A stretch of DNA of 64,000 nucleotides. Source: Streptomyces roseoverticillatus. GTDB taxonomy: Bacteria > Actinomycetota > Actinomycetes > Streptomycetales > Streptomycetaceae. Below the pieces are notes generated by a model, which was given only the letters and a program-made list of their open reading frames with translations, was not told where the DNA came from and searched no databases. Numbering within the stretch: position 1 is the stretch's first letter; each line of letters begins with the position of its first letter. Location of the stretch: positions 124,001 to 188,000 of the forward strand of contig NZ_JOFL01000017.1 in assembly GCF_000719265.1 (NCBI RefSeq), given 5' to 3'. This document shows positions 42,049-51,477 of the stretch, piece after piece. Made by a program: the position numbers and the translations under genes.

Positions 42049-44145
42049 ATGAAACCCACCGACAGCGCCGAACCGGCATCCCGGCTGCGCCGGGTTCCTC
42101 CGCCCGCGCTGCCGACGGTCTGTGTCACCGTGGCGGCGGTCGCACTCGCCGCCGGTGTCTTCCGGGTGATCGGCGCGGGCCACTCCGTCTTCCCCGGCCG
42201 CGCCGTCGGCGCTGCCCTGGCCGTCCTCACCGGCCTCATCGTCGCCCACCTCGTCGCCCTCGGGCGCGACCGCTGGTGGGGCGGCACGGGCTCCGGAGCC
42301 GCCCTCACCCTCGCCGTCCTGCTGCTCTACGGCTGGCTGCCCGCCGTCCTCATCAGCATCGCCGTCGTCCTGCTCGTCGCCACCGCCCGCCGCCACCGCT
42401 GGCGCCAGGCCTTACTCCACGGTGCCGTCGACATCCTCGGCATCGGTGCCGCCGGCCTCGCCCTCGCCGTGTGCGGCGTCGTCTCCACCGTCGAGAACCC
42501 CTGGATGCCCGACGAGTGGCCGCTCACCGCCATCCCCAAAGTGGCCCTCGCCGCCTTCCTCTACCTCGCCGTCACCCGCGCCCTGCTCTGGTACTCCATG
42601 GCGCCCCGCGCCGGCCTCAGCACCATCGCCCGCACCGCCCTCGTCCGGCAGGCCCTCGTCGGCGGCGCCCTCCTCGGCATCGCCCCGCTGATCGCCGTCG
42701 TCGCCGACCACGCGCCGCTGCTGCTGCCCCTGTTCGCCGTCCCCCTCATCGCCCTCGACTCCACCCTGTGGATCGCCCGCGCCCGCGCCGAGGAACAGCT
42801 GCGCGACCCGCTCACCGGACTGCCCAACCGCCAGTGGCTCCTGGAGCGCACCTGGAGCGCCCTCGACGAGGCCGAGCGCGCCGGCACCCGCTCCGCGCTC
42901 GTCCTCATCGACCTCGACCGCTTCCGCTCCGTCAACGACACCCTCGGCCACCTCGCCGGGGACCGGCTGCTGCTGCAGATAGCCGAGCGGCTGCGCCTCG
43001 CCCTGCCGCGGGACGCGGAGGCGGCGCGCCTCGGCGGCGACGAGTTCGCGGTGCTGCTGCCCACGGCGGACTCCCTCACCGGCGCCCAGCGCGTGGCCCG
43101 TTCACTGGTGGCCGCGCTCGGCTCCCCCCTCGACCTCGACGGGCTCACGCTCGTCCTGGAGGCCAGCGCCGGCGTCGCCGTCTACCCCGACCACGCCCTC
43201 GACGCCGAGGGGCTGCTGCGCCGCGCCGACGTCGCCATGTACCAGGCCAAGCGCGACCGCAGCGGCGTCGAGGTCTACGAGGCCCGGCGCGACGGCAACA
43301 CCCCCGACCGGCTCGGGCTCCTCGGCGACCTGCGGCGCGCGCTCGACGCGGGCGACGTCGAACTGCACTACCAGCCCAAGGTCGGCTTCGACGGGCACGT
43401 CGAGGGGCTGGAGGCGCTGGTGCGCTGGGTCCACCCCGAGCGGGGCCGGGTCTCCCCGGACGAGTTCATCGCGATCGCCGAGTCGTCGGGGCTGATGCCC
43501 AGGCTGACCGAGTACGTCCTGGAGACCGCCCTCGGGCAGGTCGCGAAGTGGCGGGCCATGGGCCTGGAAGTGCCCGTCGCCGTCAACGTCTCGCCGCGCG
43601 ACGTCCACACTCCCGGGTTCGCGGGCTCGGTCGCGGCGCGGCTCGCCCGGCACGGGGTCCCCGCGGGGGCGCTGCAGCTGGAGATAACCGAGCACGTCCT
43701 GCTGGAGGACCCGCAGCGGGCGGCGGACACCCTCGCGGGGCTCACCGGGCACGGCGTGAAGATGTCCCTGGACGACTTCGGCACGGGCTATTCGTCCCTG
43801 GTCCACCTCCGCCGGCTCCCGGTGAGCGAACTGAAGATCGACCGGTCGTTCGTGGCCCGGCTCGCCATCGACAACGAGGACGCGGAGATCGTCCGCTGCA
43901 CGCTCGACCTTGCGCACTCGCTGGGACTGCTCGTCGTCGCCGAGGGCGTCGAGGACGACGAGACCTGGGAGCGGCTGCGGGACCTGGGCTGCGACGCGGT
44001 CCAGGGCTGGCTCGTCGCCGCGGCCATGCCGCCGGACGAGACGACGGCCTGGCTCCGCCTCCGCAACGAGTCCGGCTGGCACCGGGAGGCGGACCACGTC
44101 GCCGCGACGGCGTCCGCCGCCGCGGAGGGGGACGCGGTCACGTAG
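42049..44145 (+). CDS. rmdB: Membrane GGDEF-EAL c-di-GMP enzyme, RmdB-like
   Basis: 698 residues: about seven N-terminal helices (25-240), GGDEF domain (GGDEF intact at 329-333, no RxxD inhibitory site five residues before it) and EAL domain. EAL motifs are complete: E455-A-L, NVSPRD, EITEH, LDDFGTGYSSL, KIDRSF, AEGVED, QGW. So phosphodiesterase activity is expected; RmdB (SCO5495 in S. coelicolor, by position) is such an enzyme acting in morphological development. Codon 122 (42412-42414) is TTA, the rare bldA-dependent Leu codon. ATG 42049 has GAGAGGGA upstream. Confidence 0.9.
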   Translation: MKPTDSAEPASRLRRVPPPALPTVCVTVAAVALAAGVFRVIGAGHSVFPGRAVGAALAVLTGLIVAHLVALGRDRWWGGTGSGAALTLAVLLLYGWLPAVLISIAVVLLVATARRHRWRQALLHGAVDILGIGAAGLALAVCGVVSTVENPWMPDEWPLTAIPKVALAAFLYLAVTRALLWYSMAPRAGLSTIARTALVRQALVGGALLGIAPLIAVVADHAPLLLPLFAVPLIALDSTLWIARARAEEQLRDPLTGLPNRQWLLERTWSALDEAERAGTRSALVLIDLDRFRSVNDTLGHLAGDRLLLQIAERLRLALPRDAEAARLGGDEFAVLLPTADSLTGAQRVARSLVAALGSPLDLDGLTLVLEASAGVAVYPDHALDAEGLLRRADVAMYQAKRDRSGVEVYEARRDGNTPDRLGLLGDLRRALDAGDVELHYQPKVGFDGHVEGLEALVRWVHPERGRVSPDEFIAIAESSGLMPRLTEYVLETALGQVAKWRAMGLEVPVAVNVSPRDVHTPGFAGSVAARLARHGVPAGALQLEITEHVLLEDPQRAADTLAGLTGHGVKMSLDDFGTGYSSLVHLRRLPVSELKIDRSFVARLAIDNEDAEIVRCTLDLAHSLGLLVVAEGVEDDETWERLRDLGCDAVQGWLVAAAMPPDETTAWLRLRNESGWHREADHVAATASAAAEGDAVT

Positions 44146-44477
44146 GGGCGACGGCCGGTCCGGCACCTCCCCCGGCTACCGCTGGGGGTGCCCCCAAAAC
44201 CCCGGTGGGGGTTGCGTGCCGCGGCGGGCGGGCACTTCTTCCCGCCGCGACGGCCATCAACCCCCACGGGGCCATCCGGCGGTGCCGAACGGCCTTGCGC
44301 CCGTAGAGCCGCCCGGACGCCTCGGGCACCTGCTCCCGCCGCGGCGGCGATCGCGGCGGCGCCGGAGCGCCCCGGGCCGCAGCCACGCGGAAAGCGTTTA
44401 GCAGGCACGGCTCCCGGAGCCATAGGATTGGGCGCACAACCCGCCCAGAATCCGTCACAAACCCTGAGGATCGCCGC
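44146..44477. other. Intergenic region RmdB-like gene / gatC
   Basis: About 330 bases. Contains the inverted copy of the dispersed repeat (44210-44290) and GC-rich flanks. The last 80 bases, more A+T-rich around 44400-44460, should hold the gatC promoter. No gene seen. Confidence 0.5.
44210..44290 (-). repeat. Inverted, shorter copy of the dispersed intergenic repeat
   Basis: Read on the minus strand it matches the 34491-34821 element: CCGTGGGGGT, then CCGTCGCGGCGGGAAG, then CCGCCGCGG and CGCAACC in the same order, with the middle shortened. The common CGGCACCGC start is also present. Confidence 0.7.
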
Positions 44478-44774
44478 ATGCCTGGCATCACGCGCGAGGA
44501 GGTAGCCCACCTCGCCCGGCTGGCACGTCTGGAGCTCAAGGACGAAGAGCTCGAGCACTTCGCCGGCCAGCTCGACGACATCATCGGCGCGGTCGCCCGC
44601 GTCTCCGAGGTCGCCGAGCAGGACGTCCCCCCGACGTCCCACCCGCTGCCGCTGACCAACGTCATGCGCCCGGACGAGGTCCGTCCGTCGCTGACCCCGC
44701 AGGAGGCGCTCTCCGGCGCCCCCGCCCAGGAGCAGCAGCGTTTCAAGGTGCCGCAGATCCTGGGGGAGGACTAA
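44478..44774 (+). CDS. gatC: Asp/Glu-tRNA amidotransferase subunit C
   Basis: 98-residue subunit that clamps GatA to GatB in the enzyme converting Glu-tRNAGln (and Asp-tRNAAsn) to the amide. Typical start region [22 protein letters not shown] (about 4-25) and [18 protein letters not shown] 44478. First gene of gatC-gatA-small ORF-gatB; 6 bases separate it from gatA. Confidence 0.97.
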   Translation: MPGITREEVAHLARLARLELKDEELEHFAGQLDDIIGAVARVSEVAEQDVPPTSHPLPLTNVMRPDEVRPSLTPQEALSGAPAQEQQRFKVPQILGED

Positions 44775-44780
44775 ACCGCT

Positions 44781-46274
44781 ATGACGGACATCATCAAGCT
44801 CACCGCCGCCGAGATCGCGGAGAAGATCGCCTCCGGCGAGCTCACCGCCGTCCAGGTCACCGAGGCCCACCTGGCCCGGATCGACGCCGTGGACGAGAAG
44901 GTGCACGCCTTCCTCCACGTGGACCGCGAGGGCGCCCTCGCCCAGGCCCGCGAGGTCGACGCCAAGCGCGCCCGCGGCGAGAAGCTCGGCCCGCTGGCCG
45001 GCGTCCCGCTCGCGCTGAAGGACATCTTCACCACCAAGGGGATCCCGACCACCGTCGGCTCGAAGATCCTCGAGGGCTGGATCCCGCCGTATGACGCGAC
45101 GCTCACCAAGCGCCTGAAGGACGCGGACGTCGTCATCCTCGGCAAGACCAACATGGACGAGTTCGCGATGGGCTCCTCCACGGAGAACAGCGCCTACGGC
45201 CCGACCGGCAACCCCTGGGACCTCACCAAGATCCCCGGCGGCTCCGGCGGCGGCTCCAGCGCGGCCCTCGCCGCGTACCAGGCCCCGCTCGCCATCGGCA
45301 CGGACACCGGCGGTTCGATCCGCCAGCCCGCCGCCGTCACCGGCACGGTCGGCGTCAAGCCCACCTACGGCGCGGTCTCGCGCTACGGCATGGTGGCGTT
45401 CTCCTCCTCCCTCGACCAGGGCGGCCCCTGCGCCCGTACGGTCCTGGACGCGGCCCTGCTGCACGAGGTCATCGCCGGCCACGACCCGATGGACTCCACG
45501 TCCATCGACGCCCCGGTCCCGCCGGTCGTCGAGGCGGCCCGCAACGGCTCCGTCGCCGGCATGCGCGTCGGCGTCGTCAAGCAGTTCCGCGGCGAGGGCT
45601 ACCAGGCCGGCGTCCTGCAGCGCTTCGACGAGTCGGTGGAGCTGCTGAAGGAGCTGGGCGCCGAGATCGTCGAGCTGGACTGCCCGTCCTTCGACCTGGC
45701 CCTGGCCGCGTACTACCTGATCGCGCCGTCCGAGTGCTCCTCGAACCTGGCCCGTTTCGACGGCCTGCGCTACGGCCTGCGCGCCGGCGACGACGGCACC
45801 CGCTCGGCCGAGGACGTCACCGCCCTCACCCGCGAGGCGGGCTTCGGCCCCGAGGTCAAGCGCCGCGTCATGCTCGGCACGTACGCGCTCAGCTCGGGCT
45901 ACTACGACGCCTACTACGGCTCGGCACAGAAGGTCCGCACGCTCATCACGCGCGACTTCGAGAAGGCGTTCGAGCAGGTCGACGTGATCGTCTCGCCGAC
46001 CACCCCGACCACCGCCTTCGCGATCGGCGAGCGCGCCGACGACCCGATGGCGATGTACCTCGCGGACCTGTGCACCATCCCGACCAACCTGGCGGGCAAC
46101 GCCGCCATGTCGCTGCCGTGCGGCCTGGCGCCCGAGGACAACCTGCCGGTCGGTCTGCAGATCATCGCTCCCGCCCTGAAGGACGACCGGCTCTACAAGG
46201 TCGGTGCCGCGGTCGAGGCCGCGTTCACCGCCCGCTGGGGCCACCACCTGCTCGAGGAGGCACCGTCGCTGTGA
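44781..46274 (+). CDS. gatA: Asp/Glu-tRNA amidotransferase subunit A
   Basis: 497-residue amidase-signature subunit that frees ammonia from glutamine. The Ser-cisSer-Lys triad is K80 (ALKDIF), S155 ([10 protein letters not shown]) and S179 (DTGGSIRQP). Length is normal. Its stop overlaps the start of the following small membrane protein gene by four bases (GTGA). Confidence 0.97.
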   Translation: MTDIIKLTAAEIAEKIASGELTAVQVTEAHLARIDAVDEKVHAFLHVDREGALAQAREVDAKRARGEKLGPLAGVPLALKDIFTTKGIPTTVGSKILEGWIPPYDATLTKRLKDADVVILGKTNMDEFAMGSSTENSAYGPTGNPWDLTKIPGGSGGGSSAALAAYQAPLAIGTDTGGSIRQPAAVTGTVGVKPTYGAVSRYGMVAFSSSLDQGGPCARTVLDAALLHEVIAGHDPMDSTSIDAPVPPVVEAARNGSVAGMRVGVVKQFRGEGYQAGVLQRFDESVELLKELGAEIVELDCPSFDLALAAYYLIAPSECSSNLARFDGLRYGLRAGDDGTRSAEDVTALTREAGFGPEVKRRVMLGTYALSSGYYDAYYGSAQKVRTLITRDFEKAFEQVDVIVSPTTPTTAFAIGERADDPMAMYLADLCTIPTNLAGNAAMSLPCGLAPEDNLPVGLQIIAPALKDDRLYKVGAAVEAAFTARWGHHLLEEAPSL

Positions 46275-46531
46275 GTACGGAAGTGAGCAAGCCGAGCGCC
46301 CTGAAGAAGGCCAAGGGCTTCAAGAAGTCCAAGCCCGGCACGTATCTGTCGATCGGCACCACGCTGTTCGGCGCGGTGAGCGTGATCAAGCAGGCGAAGA
46401 AGGCGCGCGGCGAGCAGGACACGCTCCAGCTGGTCGACGCCATCGTCTCCGCCGCGGCCATCGCCACCGGCGTCGCGCTGCTGGTGCGCGAGCTGCGCCG
46501 CATGAACAGCGACGACGTCCTCGCGGACTGA
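46271..46531 (+). CDS. Small membrane protein translationally coupled to gatA
   Basis: 86 residues, no family recognised. Lys-rich cytosolic N terminus (about 1-22), one hydrophobic segment [15 protein letters not shown] (about 26-40), a charged turn, and a second helix [15 protein letters not shown] (about 59-73) before an Arg-rich tail. This suggests a two-helix membrane hairpin. The GTG overlaps the gatA stop, and gatB follows 26 bases later, so it is made in step with GatA and GatB. Role in amidotransferase assembly or localisation is speculation. Confidence 0.8.
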   Translation: MSTEVSKPSALKKAKGFKKSKPGTYLSIGTTLFGAVSVIKQAKKARGEQDTLQLVDAIVSAAAIATGVALLVRELRRMNSDDVLAD

Positions 46532-46557
46532 GCCAGGACCTGAGAGGTTAGTTTTCC

Positions 46558-48066
46558 GTGACCGTCACTGAACTGGTGTCGTACGAGGACGCGCTGGCTT
46601 CCTACGACCCCGTCATGGGCCTGGAGGTCCATGTCGAGCTCGGCACCAAGACGAAGATGTTCTGCGGCTGCTCCACGGAGCTGGGCGCGGACCCCAACAC
46701 CCAGACCTGCCCGGTCTGCCTCGGCATGCCCGGCGCCCTGCCCGTGGTCAACGCCATCGGCGTCGAGTCCGCCATCAAGATCGGTCTCGCGCTGAACTGC
46801 GAGATCGCCGAGTGGTGCCGCTTCGCCCGGAAGAACTACTTCTATCCGGACATGCCGAAGAACTTCCAGACCTCCCAGTACGACGAGCCGATCGCCTTCA
46901 ACGGCTACCTCGACGTGCAGCTGGAGGACGGCGAGGTCTTCCGCGTGGAGATCGAGCGCGCCCACATGGAGGAGGACACCGGCAAGTCCACGCACGTGGG
47001 CGGTGCCACCGGCCGCATCCACGGCGCCCAGCACTCCCTGCTGGACTACAACCGCGCCGGCATCCCGCTCATCGAGATCGTCACCAAGCCGATCGAGGGC
47101 GCGGGCGAGCGGGCCCCCGAGGTCGCCAAGGCGTACGTCGCCGAGCTCCGCGAGCTCATCAAGGCGCTGGGCGTCTCCGAGGCCCGTATGGAGATGGGCC
47201 AGATGCGCTGCGACGTGAACCTGTCGCTGCGTCCGCACGGCCGGGAGAAGTTCGGCACCCGCTCCGAGACCAAGAACGTCAACTCGCTGCGCTCCGTCGA
47301 GCGCGCGGTGCGCTTCGAGGTCCAGCGGCACGCCTCCGTCCTCTCGGCCGGCGGCACGATCATCCAGGAGACCCGCCACTTCCACGAGGAGGACGGGTCG
47401 ACGACGTCCGGCCGCATCAAGGAAGAGGCCGAGGACTACCGCTACTTCCCCGAGCCGGACCTGGTGCCGGTGGCCCCCTCCCGCGAGTGGGTCGAGGAGC
47501 TGCGGGGAACCCTGCCCGAGCTGCCGCGCGTGCGCCGCAACCGGCTGCGCGAGCAGTGGGGCGTCACCGAGCACGACATGCAGTCGATCCTCAACGCGGG
47601 CGCGGTCGACCTGATCGTCGCCACCACCGAGGCCGGTGCCGACTCCGCCGCCGCCCGCAAGTGGTGGATGGGCGAGCTGGCCCGCAGCGCCAACGAGTCC
47701 GGCACGGACCTCGCGGCGCTGCCGATCACCCCGGCGCAGGTCGCCCGGGTGGCGGCGCTCGTCGCCGAGGGCTCGCTCAACGACAAGCTGGCCCGCCAGG
47801 TCATCGAGGGCGTGCTCGCGGGCGAGGGCGGCCCGGACGAGGTCGTCGAGAAGCGCGGCCTGAAGGTCGTCTCCGACGACAGCGCCCTGGGCGCTGCCGT
47901 GGACGAGGCCATCGCGGCCAACGCCGCCATCGCGGACAAGATCCGCGCCGGCAAGGTCGCGGCGGCGGGTGCCCTGGTCGGCGCGGTCATGAAGGCCACG
48001 CGCGGCCAGGCCGACGCGGCTCGTGTCCGTGAGCTCATCCTGGAGCGCCTCGGCGTCGAAGGCTGA
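46558..48066 (+). CDS. gatB: Asp/Glu-tRNA amidotransferase subunit B
   Basis: 502-residue subunit that binds the misacylated tRNA and activates the amide acceptor. Cradle-domain motif [13 protein letters not shown], zinc cysteines in FCGCS and TCPVC (about 35-60), kinase-like SGVPL-type loop, then the helical and YqeY-like tail domains (from about 340). GTG start at 46558. A TTCG-loop hairpin terminates the operon. Confidence 0.97.
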   Translation: MTVTELVSYEDALASYDPVMGLEVHVELGTKTKMFCGCSTELGADPNTQTCPVCLGMPGALPVVNAIGVESAIKIGLALNCEIAEWCRFARKNYFYPDMPKNFQTSQYDEPIAFNGYLDVQLEDGEVFRVEIERAHMEEDTGKSTHVGGATGRIHGAQHSLLDYNRAGIPLIEIVTKPIEGAGERAPEVAKAYVAELRELIKALGVSEARMEMGQMRCDVNLSLRPHGREKFGTRSETKNVNSLRSVERAVRFEVQRHASVLSAGGTIIQETRHFHEEDGSTTSGRIKEEAEDYRYFPEPDLVPVAPSREWVEELRGTLPELPRVRRNRLREQWGVTEHDMQSILNAGAVDLIVATTEAGADSAAARKWWMGELARSANESGTDLAALPITPAQVARVAALVAEGSLNDKLARQVIEGVLAGEGGPDEVVEKRGLKVVSDDSALGAAVDEAIAANAAIADKIRAGKVAAAGALVGAVMKATRGQADAARVRELILERLGVEG

Positions 48067-48091
48067 CCTTCCGCTTCGTGCCTGACGTTTC

Positions 48092-48121
48092 ATGGCCGCC
48101 CCTTTTCGAAGGGGCGGCCAT
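48092..48121 (+). terminator. Terminator of the gat operon
   Basis: Perfect 13-bp stem (48092-48104 with 48109-48121) closed by a TTCG tetraloop, 25 bases past the gatB stop. Confidence 0.9.
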
Positions 48122-48251
48122 TGTCTGTCCGGAATTGGGCCGGGAATGGCTGGTTTCTTGCCCTCTATGGCCTTCGCGGCCCTCATCCGGCATGATCCCG
48201 CATGCGGGCGGGCCCAGCGTGTGCCCGCCACCGAGGTATGGGGGTTGGCAG

Positions 48252-48827
48252 ATGAGACGGCTGAGCAGAGCGCTGGCGGCGGTGACCCTGGCGGGCGCCG
48301 GCCTGCTGGTGACGACGGTCCCGGCCGGCGCGGCGGCGCCGCAGGCCGGTCAGGCCACCGCGGCGAAGTGCGAGGCGGGCTGGGGGAGCCTGGCCAAGAC
48401 GGCCCCGACCACCGCCTACAAGCCGCTCCTGGACATCAGGGCCGGCAAGCACGAGTGCTTCGACCGCCTGGTCTTCGACGTCCAGGGCATCGGCGACCAC
48501 CGCATCGGCTACCGCGTGGAGTACGTGGACCAGCTGCGCCAGGACGGCTCGGGCGATGTGATCCCGGTCGCCGGCGGAGCGGTCCTGGCCGTCCGCGTGT
48601 CCGCCCCGAGCTACGACCCGAACACCGGCGAGGCGCGCTACCCCGGCCACGCCGGGCAGCCGCTGACGGGCGTGGACCTCACCGGCTTCAGGACCTTCCA
48701 GGACACCCGCTTCGCCAGCAGCTTCGAGGGCGAGACCCTCGTCGGCGTCGGCGTCCGCGCGCGCCTGCCCTTCCGTGTCTTCCAGGAGCGCAACCGCATC
48801 GTCGTGGACGTCGCCCACAGCTGGTAG
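48252..48827 (+). CDS. Secreted AMIN-like domain protein
   Basis: 191 residues. Signal peptide 1-29 (MRRLSRALAAV ... AGAAAP). Mature beta-rich domain with a Cys pair (KCEAGW, HECFDR) and the pattern DRLVFDVQG, IGYRVEYVDQL, RVSAPSYD, FRVFQERNRIVVDVAHSW. This resembles AMIN-like modules that localise proteins to peptidoglycan or polysaccharide. No catalytic motif. ATG 48252 with GGGGG 7 bases upstream. Monocistronic. Confidence 0.82.
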   Translation: MRRLSRALAAVTLAGAGLLVTTVPAGAAAPQAGQATAAKCEAGWGSLAKTAPTTAYKPLLDIRAGKHECFDRLVFDVQGIGDHRIGYRVEYVDQLRQDGSGDVIPVAGGAVLAVRVSAPSYDPNTGEARYPGHAGQPLTGVDLTGFRTFQDTRFASSFEGETLVGVGVRARLPFRVFQERNRIVVDVAHSW

Positions 48828-49031
48828 CCCCGGGCTGAGCGGCCGCCCGCGCCCCCGTGTGGGGTGGGCCACAAAGCGGACAATCGATCTTTTCCGGCTG
48901 TCACAGTGGGTCGGCAAGGGGCCCCTCCGCACCGTCTGCACCCGGGGCCCCGAGCCCAGTAGCTCCAGCGCTCGGAACAGCACGGGTCAGCATCCCGGCG
49001 AGCTCGACGCGATACCCGGGAAGCAGCCCGT

Positions 49032-51257
49032 ATGACCTCACTCGCCCGATGGTGCCTGCGCCGCCGCTCCGCCGTCATCGTGCTGTGGCTCGTCGCCCTC
49101 GCGGGCACCGCGGCCGCCGCCCTGCTCAGCGGCCCGGCCTACTCGAACGACTACGCCGTGCCCGGCACCGAGGCGGCCCGCGCGAGCGCCCTCCTCGACG
49201 CCGGCTTCCCCGGCCAGGGCGGCGACGACACCATCGTCTGGCACACCGACCGCGGCACCGTGCGCGCCGCCGCCGTCGAGCAGCGCATGACCGAGGTCCT
49301 GCACGAGGTGGCCGCGCTCCCCGGCGTCGAGGCCGTCAGCGGCCCCTACAGCGGCCCCGACGGCGCCACCCGGATCAGCGGCGACGGGCACACCGCGTAC
49401 GCCTCCCTCACCTTCACGAACGGCGACCCCGGCAAGGATCTCGCCAAGAAGGTCGTCGACACCGCGCGGCCCGCGGCGGACGGCAACCTCCAGGTCGCCC
49501 TGGGCGGCACCGGCATCGCCGGCGCGGAGAGCAAGGGCGGGCACCTCAGCGAGATCATCGGCATCGCCGTGGCCGCCGTCGTCCTGTTCGTCGTCTTCGG
49601 CTCGCTCGCCGCGAGCCTGCTGCCGATCGCCACCGCCCTCGTGGGCGTCGGCACCGCCTCCATGGGCACCCAGCTGCTCGGCCACGTCATGAACGTCGCC
49701 GACTTCGCGCCCATGCTCGGCACCCTCATCGGCCTCGGCGTGGGCATCGACTACGCCCTGTTCATCGTCACCCGGCACCGCAAGGGCCTGCGGGCCGGCC
49801 TGCCCGTGGCCGTCGCGGCCGAACGAGCCGTGGCCACCACAGGCCGCGCCGTCGTCTTCGCGGGCGGCACCGTCTGCGTCGCGCTGCTCGGCATGCTCAT
49901 CCTGCGGCTGAGCTTCCTCAACGGCGTCGCCATCGCCGCCTCGCTCACCGTCGTCCTCACCGTCGCCGCGTCCGTCACCCTGCTGCCCGCGCTCCTCGGC
50001 GTCATCGGCCACCGCGCCCTCGGCCGCCGCGAGCGCCGCCGCCTCGCGGCCGGCGGCCCCCGCCCCGACGAGCAGCCCACCGGGCCGGCCGCCCGCTGGT
50101 CCGCCTTCGTCGAGCGCCGGCCGAAGCTGCTGGGCACGCTGGCGGCCGCCGTCATGCTCGTGCTGGCGCTGCCGACGTTCTCCCTCCACCTCGGCACCTC
50201 CGACCAGGGCACCGGCCCCGCCTCGTCCACGACGCGGCAGGCGTACGACATGCTCGGCCGTGGCTTCGGCCCCGGCGTCAACGGCCCCCTGACGCTCGTG
50301 GCCGGCCTGGACAGTGCCGCCGACCGGCTCGCCTTCACCAAGCTCCCGGAGGCCCTGCGGCACACCGAGGGCGTCGCCGCCGCCTCGCCCGCCGAGGTGA
50401 ACGCCAGCGGCGACACGGGCGTCATCAGCGTCGTCCCCACCACGTCCCCGCAGTCGCGCGACACCAGCGACCTCGTGGACCGGCTGCGCGGCACCGTGCT
50501 GCCGAAGGCGACGGCCGGCACCGGCGTGGACGTCCACGTGGGAGGCATGACCGCGAGCTACGACGACTTCGCCGGGATCATCCTCGGCAAGCTGCCGCTC
50601 TTCGTCGGCACCGTCGTCGGCCTGGGCTGCCTGCTGCTCCTGCTGGCCTTCCGCAGCATCGGCATCCCCCTGAAGGCCGCGGTCATGAACATCGCCGCCG
50701 TCGCCTCGTCCTTCGGCGTCGTCGTCGCGGTCTTCCAGTGGGGCCGGGGCAGCGAGCTCCTCGGCCTCGGCGGCGCGGGCCCGATAGAACCCTTCCTGCC
50801 CGTCGTCATGGTCTCCGTCCTCTTCGGGCTGTCCATGGACTACCAGGTCTTCCTGGTCAGCCGGATGTACGAGGAGTGGCTGGCCACGCGTGACAACCGC
50901 CGCGCGGTGCGGGTCGGGCTCGCCGAGACCAGCCGCGTCATCAACTCCGCGGCGGTGATCATGATCTCGGTCTTCCTGGCCTTCGTGCTCAGCGGCGACC
51001 GCGTCATCGCGATGTTCGGCATCGGCCTCGCCACGGCCGTCGCCCTCGACGCCTTCGTGCTGCGCACGCTGCTCGTGCCGGCCCTCATGCACATGCTGGG
51101 CGGCGCCAACTGGTGGCTGCCCGCGTGGCTGGACCGCCGCCTGCCCCGGATCAGCATCGAGCCGCCCGGGCCGGTGGAGACGGCGGAGCCCGCGGAGGCG
51201 GAGCCGGAGGCCTCCGGGGTCAGTCCTGAGCGGAGCCTTGCTGCGGCAGGCGTATGA
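49032..51257 (+). CDS. MMPL/RND-type membrane transporter
   Basis: 741 residues with the MMPL topology: helix 1 near 12-30, a large outside domain, a helix bundle (about 175-325), a second outside domain and a final bundle (about 520-690). The proton-relay type motifs GVGIDYALFIVTRHR (about 237-251) and GLSMDYQVFLVSRMYEEW (about 599-616) are present, each with the conserved Asp-Tyr. Actinobacterial MMPL proteins export lipids or small lipophilic molecules; substrate unknown here. ATG 49032. Its last 38 bases overlap the convergent small gene. Confidence 0.92.
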   Translation: MTSLARWCLRRRSAVIVLWLVALAGTAAAALLSGPAYSNDYAVPGTEAARASALLDAGFPGQGGDDTIVWHTDRGTVRAAAVEQRMTEVLHEVAALPGVEAVSGPYSGPDGATRISGDGHTAYASLTFTNGDPGKDLAKKVVDTARPAADGNLQVALGGTGIAGAESKGGHLSEIIGIAVAAVVLFVVFGSLAASLLPIATALVGVGTASMGTQLLGHVMNVADFAPMLGTLIGLGVGIDYALFIVTRHRKGLRAGLPVAVAAERAVATTGRAVVFAGGTVCVALLGMLILRLSFLNGVAIAASLTVVLTVAASVTLLPALLGVIGHRALGRRERRRLAAGGPRPDEQPTGPAARWSAFVERRPKLLGTLAAAVMLVLALPTFSLHLGTSDQGTGPASSTTRQAYDMLGRGFGPGVNGPLTLVAGLDSAADRLAFTKLPEALRHTEGVAAASPAEVNASGDTGVISVVPTTSPQSRDTSDLVDRLRGTVLPKATAGTGVDVHVGGMTASYDDFAGIILGKLPLFVGTVVGLGCLLLLLAFRSIGIPLKAAVMNIAAVASSFGVVVAVFQWGRGSELLGLGGAGPIEPFLPVVMVSVLFGLSMDYQVFLVSRMYEEWLATRDNRRAVRVGLAETSRVINSAAVIMISVFLAFVLSGDRVIAMFGIGLATAVALDAFVLRTLLVPALMHMLGGANWWLPAWLDRRLPRISIEPPGPVETAEPAEAEPEASGVSPERSLAAAGV

Positions 51258-51399
51258 CCACGCGGCCCGAGTCGAGGTCGACCGGGCCGCGGGCGGGGTC
51301 GGCGTCCCCGGTGTCCTCACGGGTGAGTTCGAGCCGCTTCTGCTCGTCGTGCGCGTGCTTCCGGCCTGGTGCGAACACTTCCTCGAAAATGTTGAACAT
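51220..51399 (-). CDS. DUF6191-type small protein
   Basis: 59 residues starting MFNIFEEVFAPGRKH at 51399, with GGGAG just upstream. Short amphipathic N terminus, then polar, charged sequence ending in DLDSGRVVIRLP. I recognise this N-terminal pattern from small conserved Streptomyces proteins (DUF6191); function unknown. Its 3' end overlaps the MMPL gene tail to tail by 38 bases. Confidence 0.8.
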   Translation of the reverse strand: MFNIFEEVFAPGRKHAHDEQKRLELTREDTGDADPARGPVDLDSGRVVIRLPQQGSAQD

Positions 51400-51477
51400 C
51401 CCGACTCCCGTCGCCGTCCAGTCCGTCCAGCATAGGCGGACGGATGTACGAACCACGGGAATCGGGGGCGGAGCGCG

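Noticed and set aside
43788..46247. 819-codon open frame antisense to gatC/gatA and the RmdB-like gene
   Set aside because: Same composition artefact; it spans several sense genes and an intergenic repeat.
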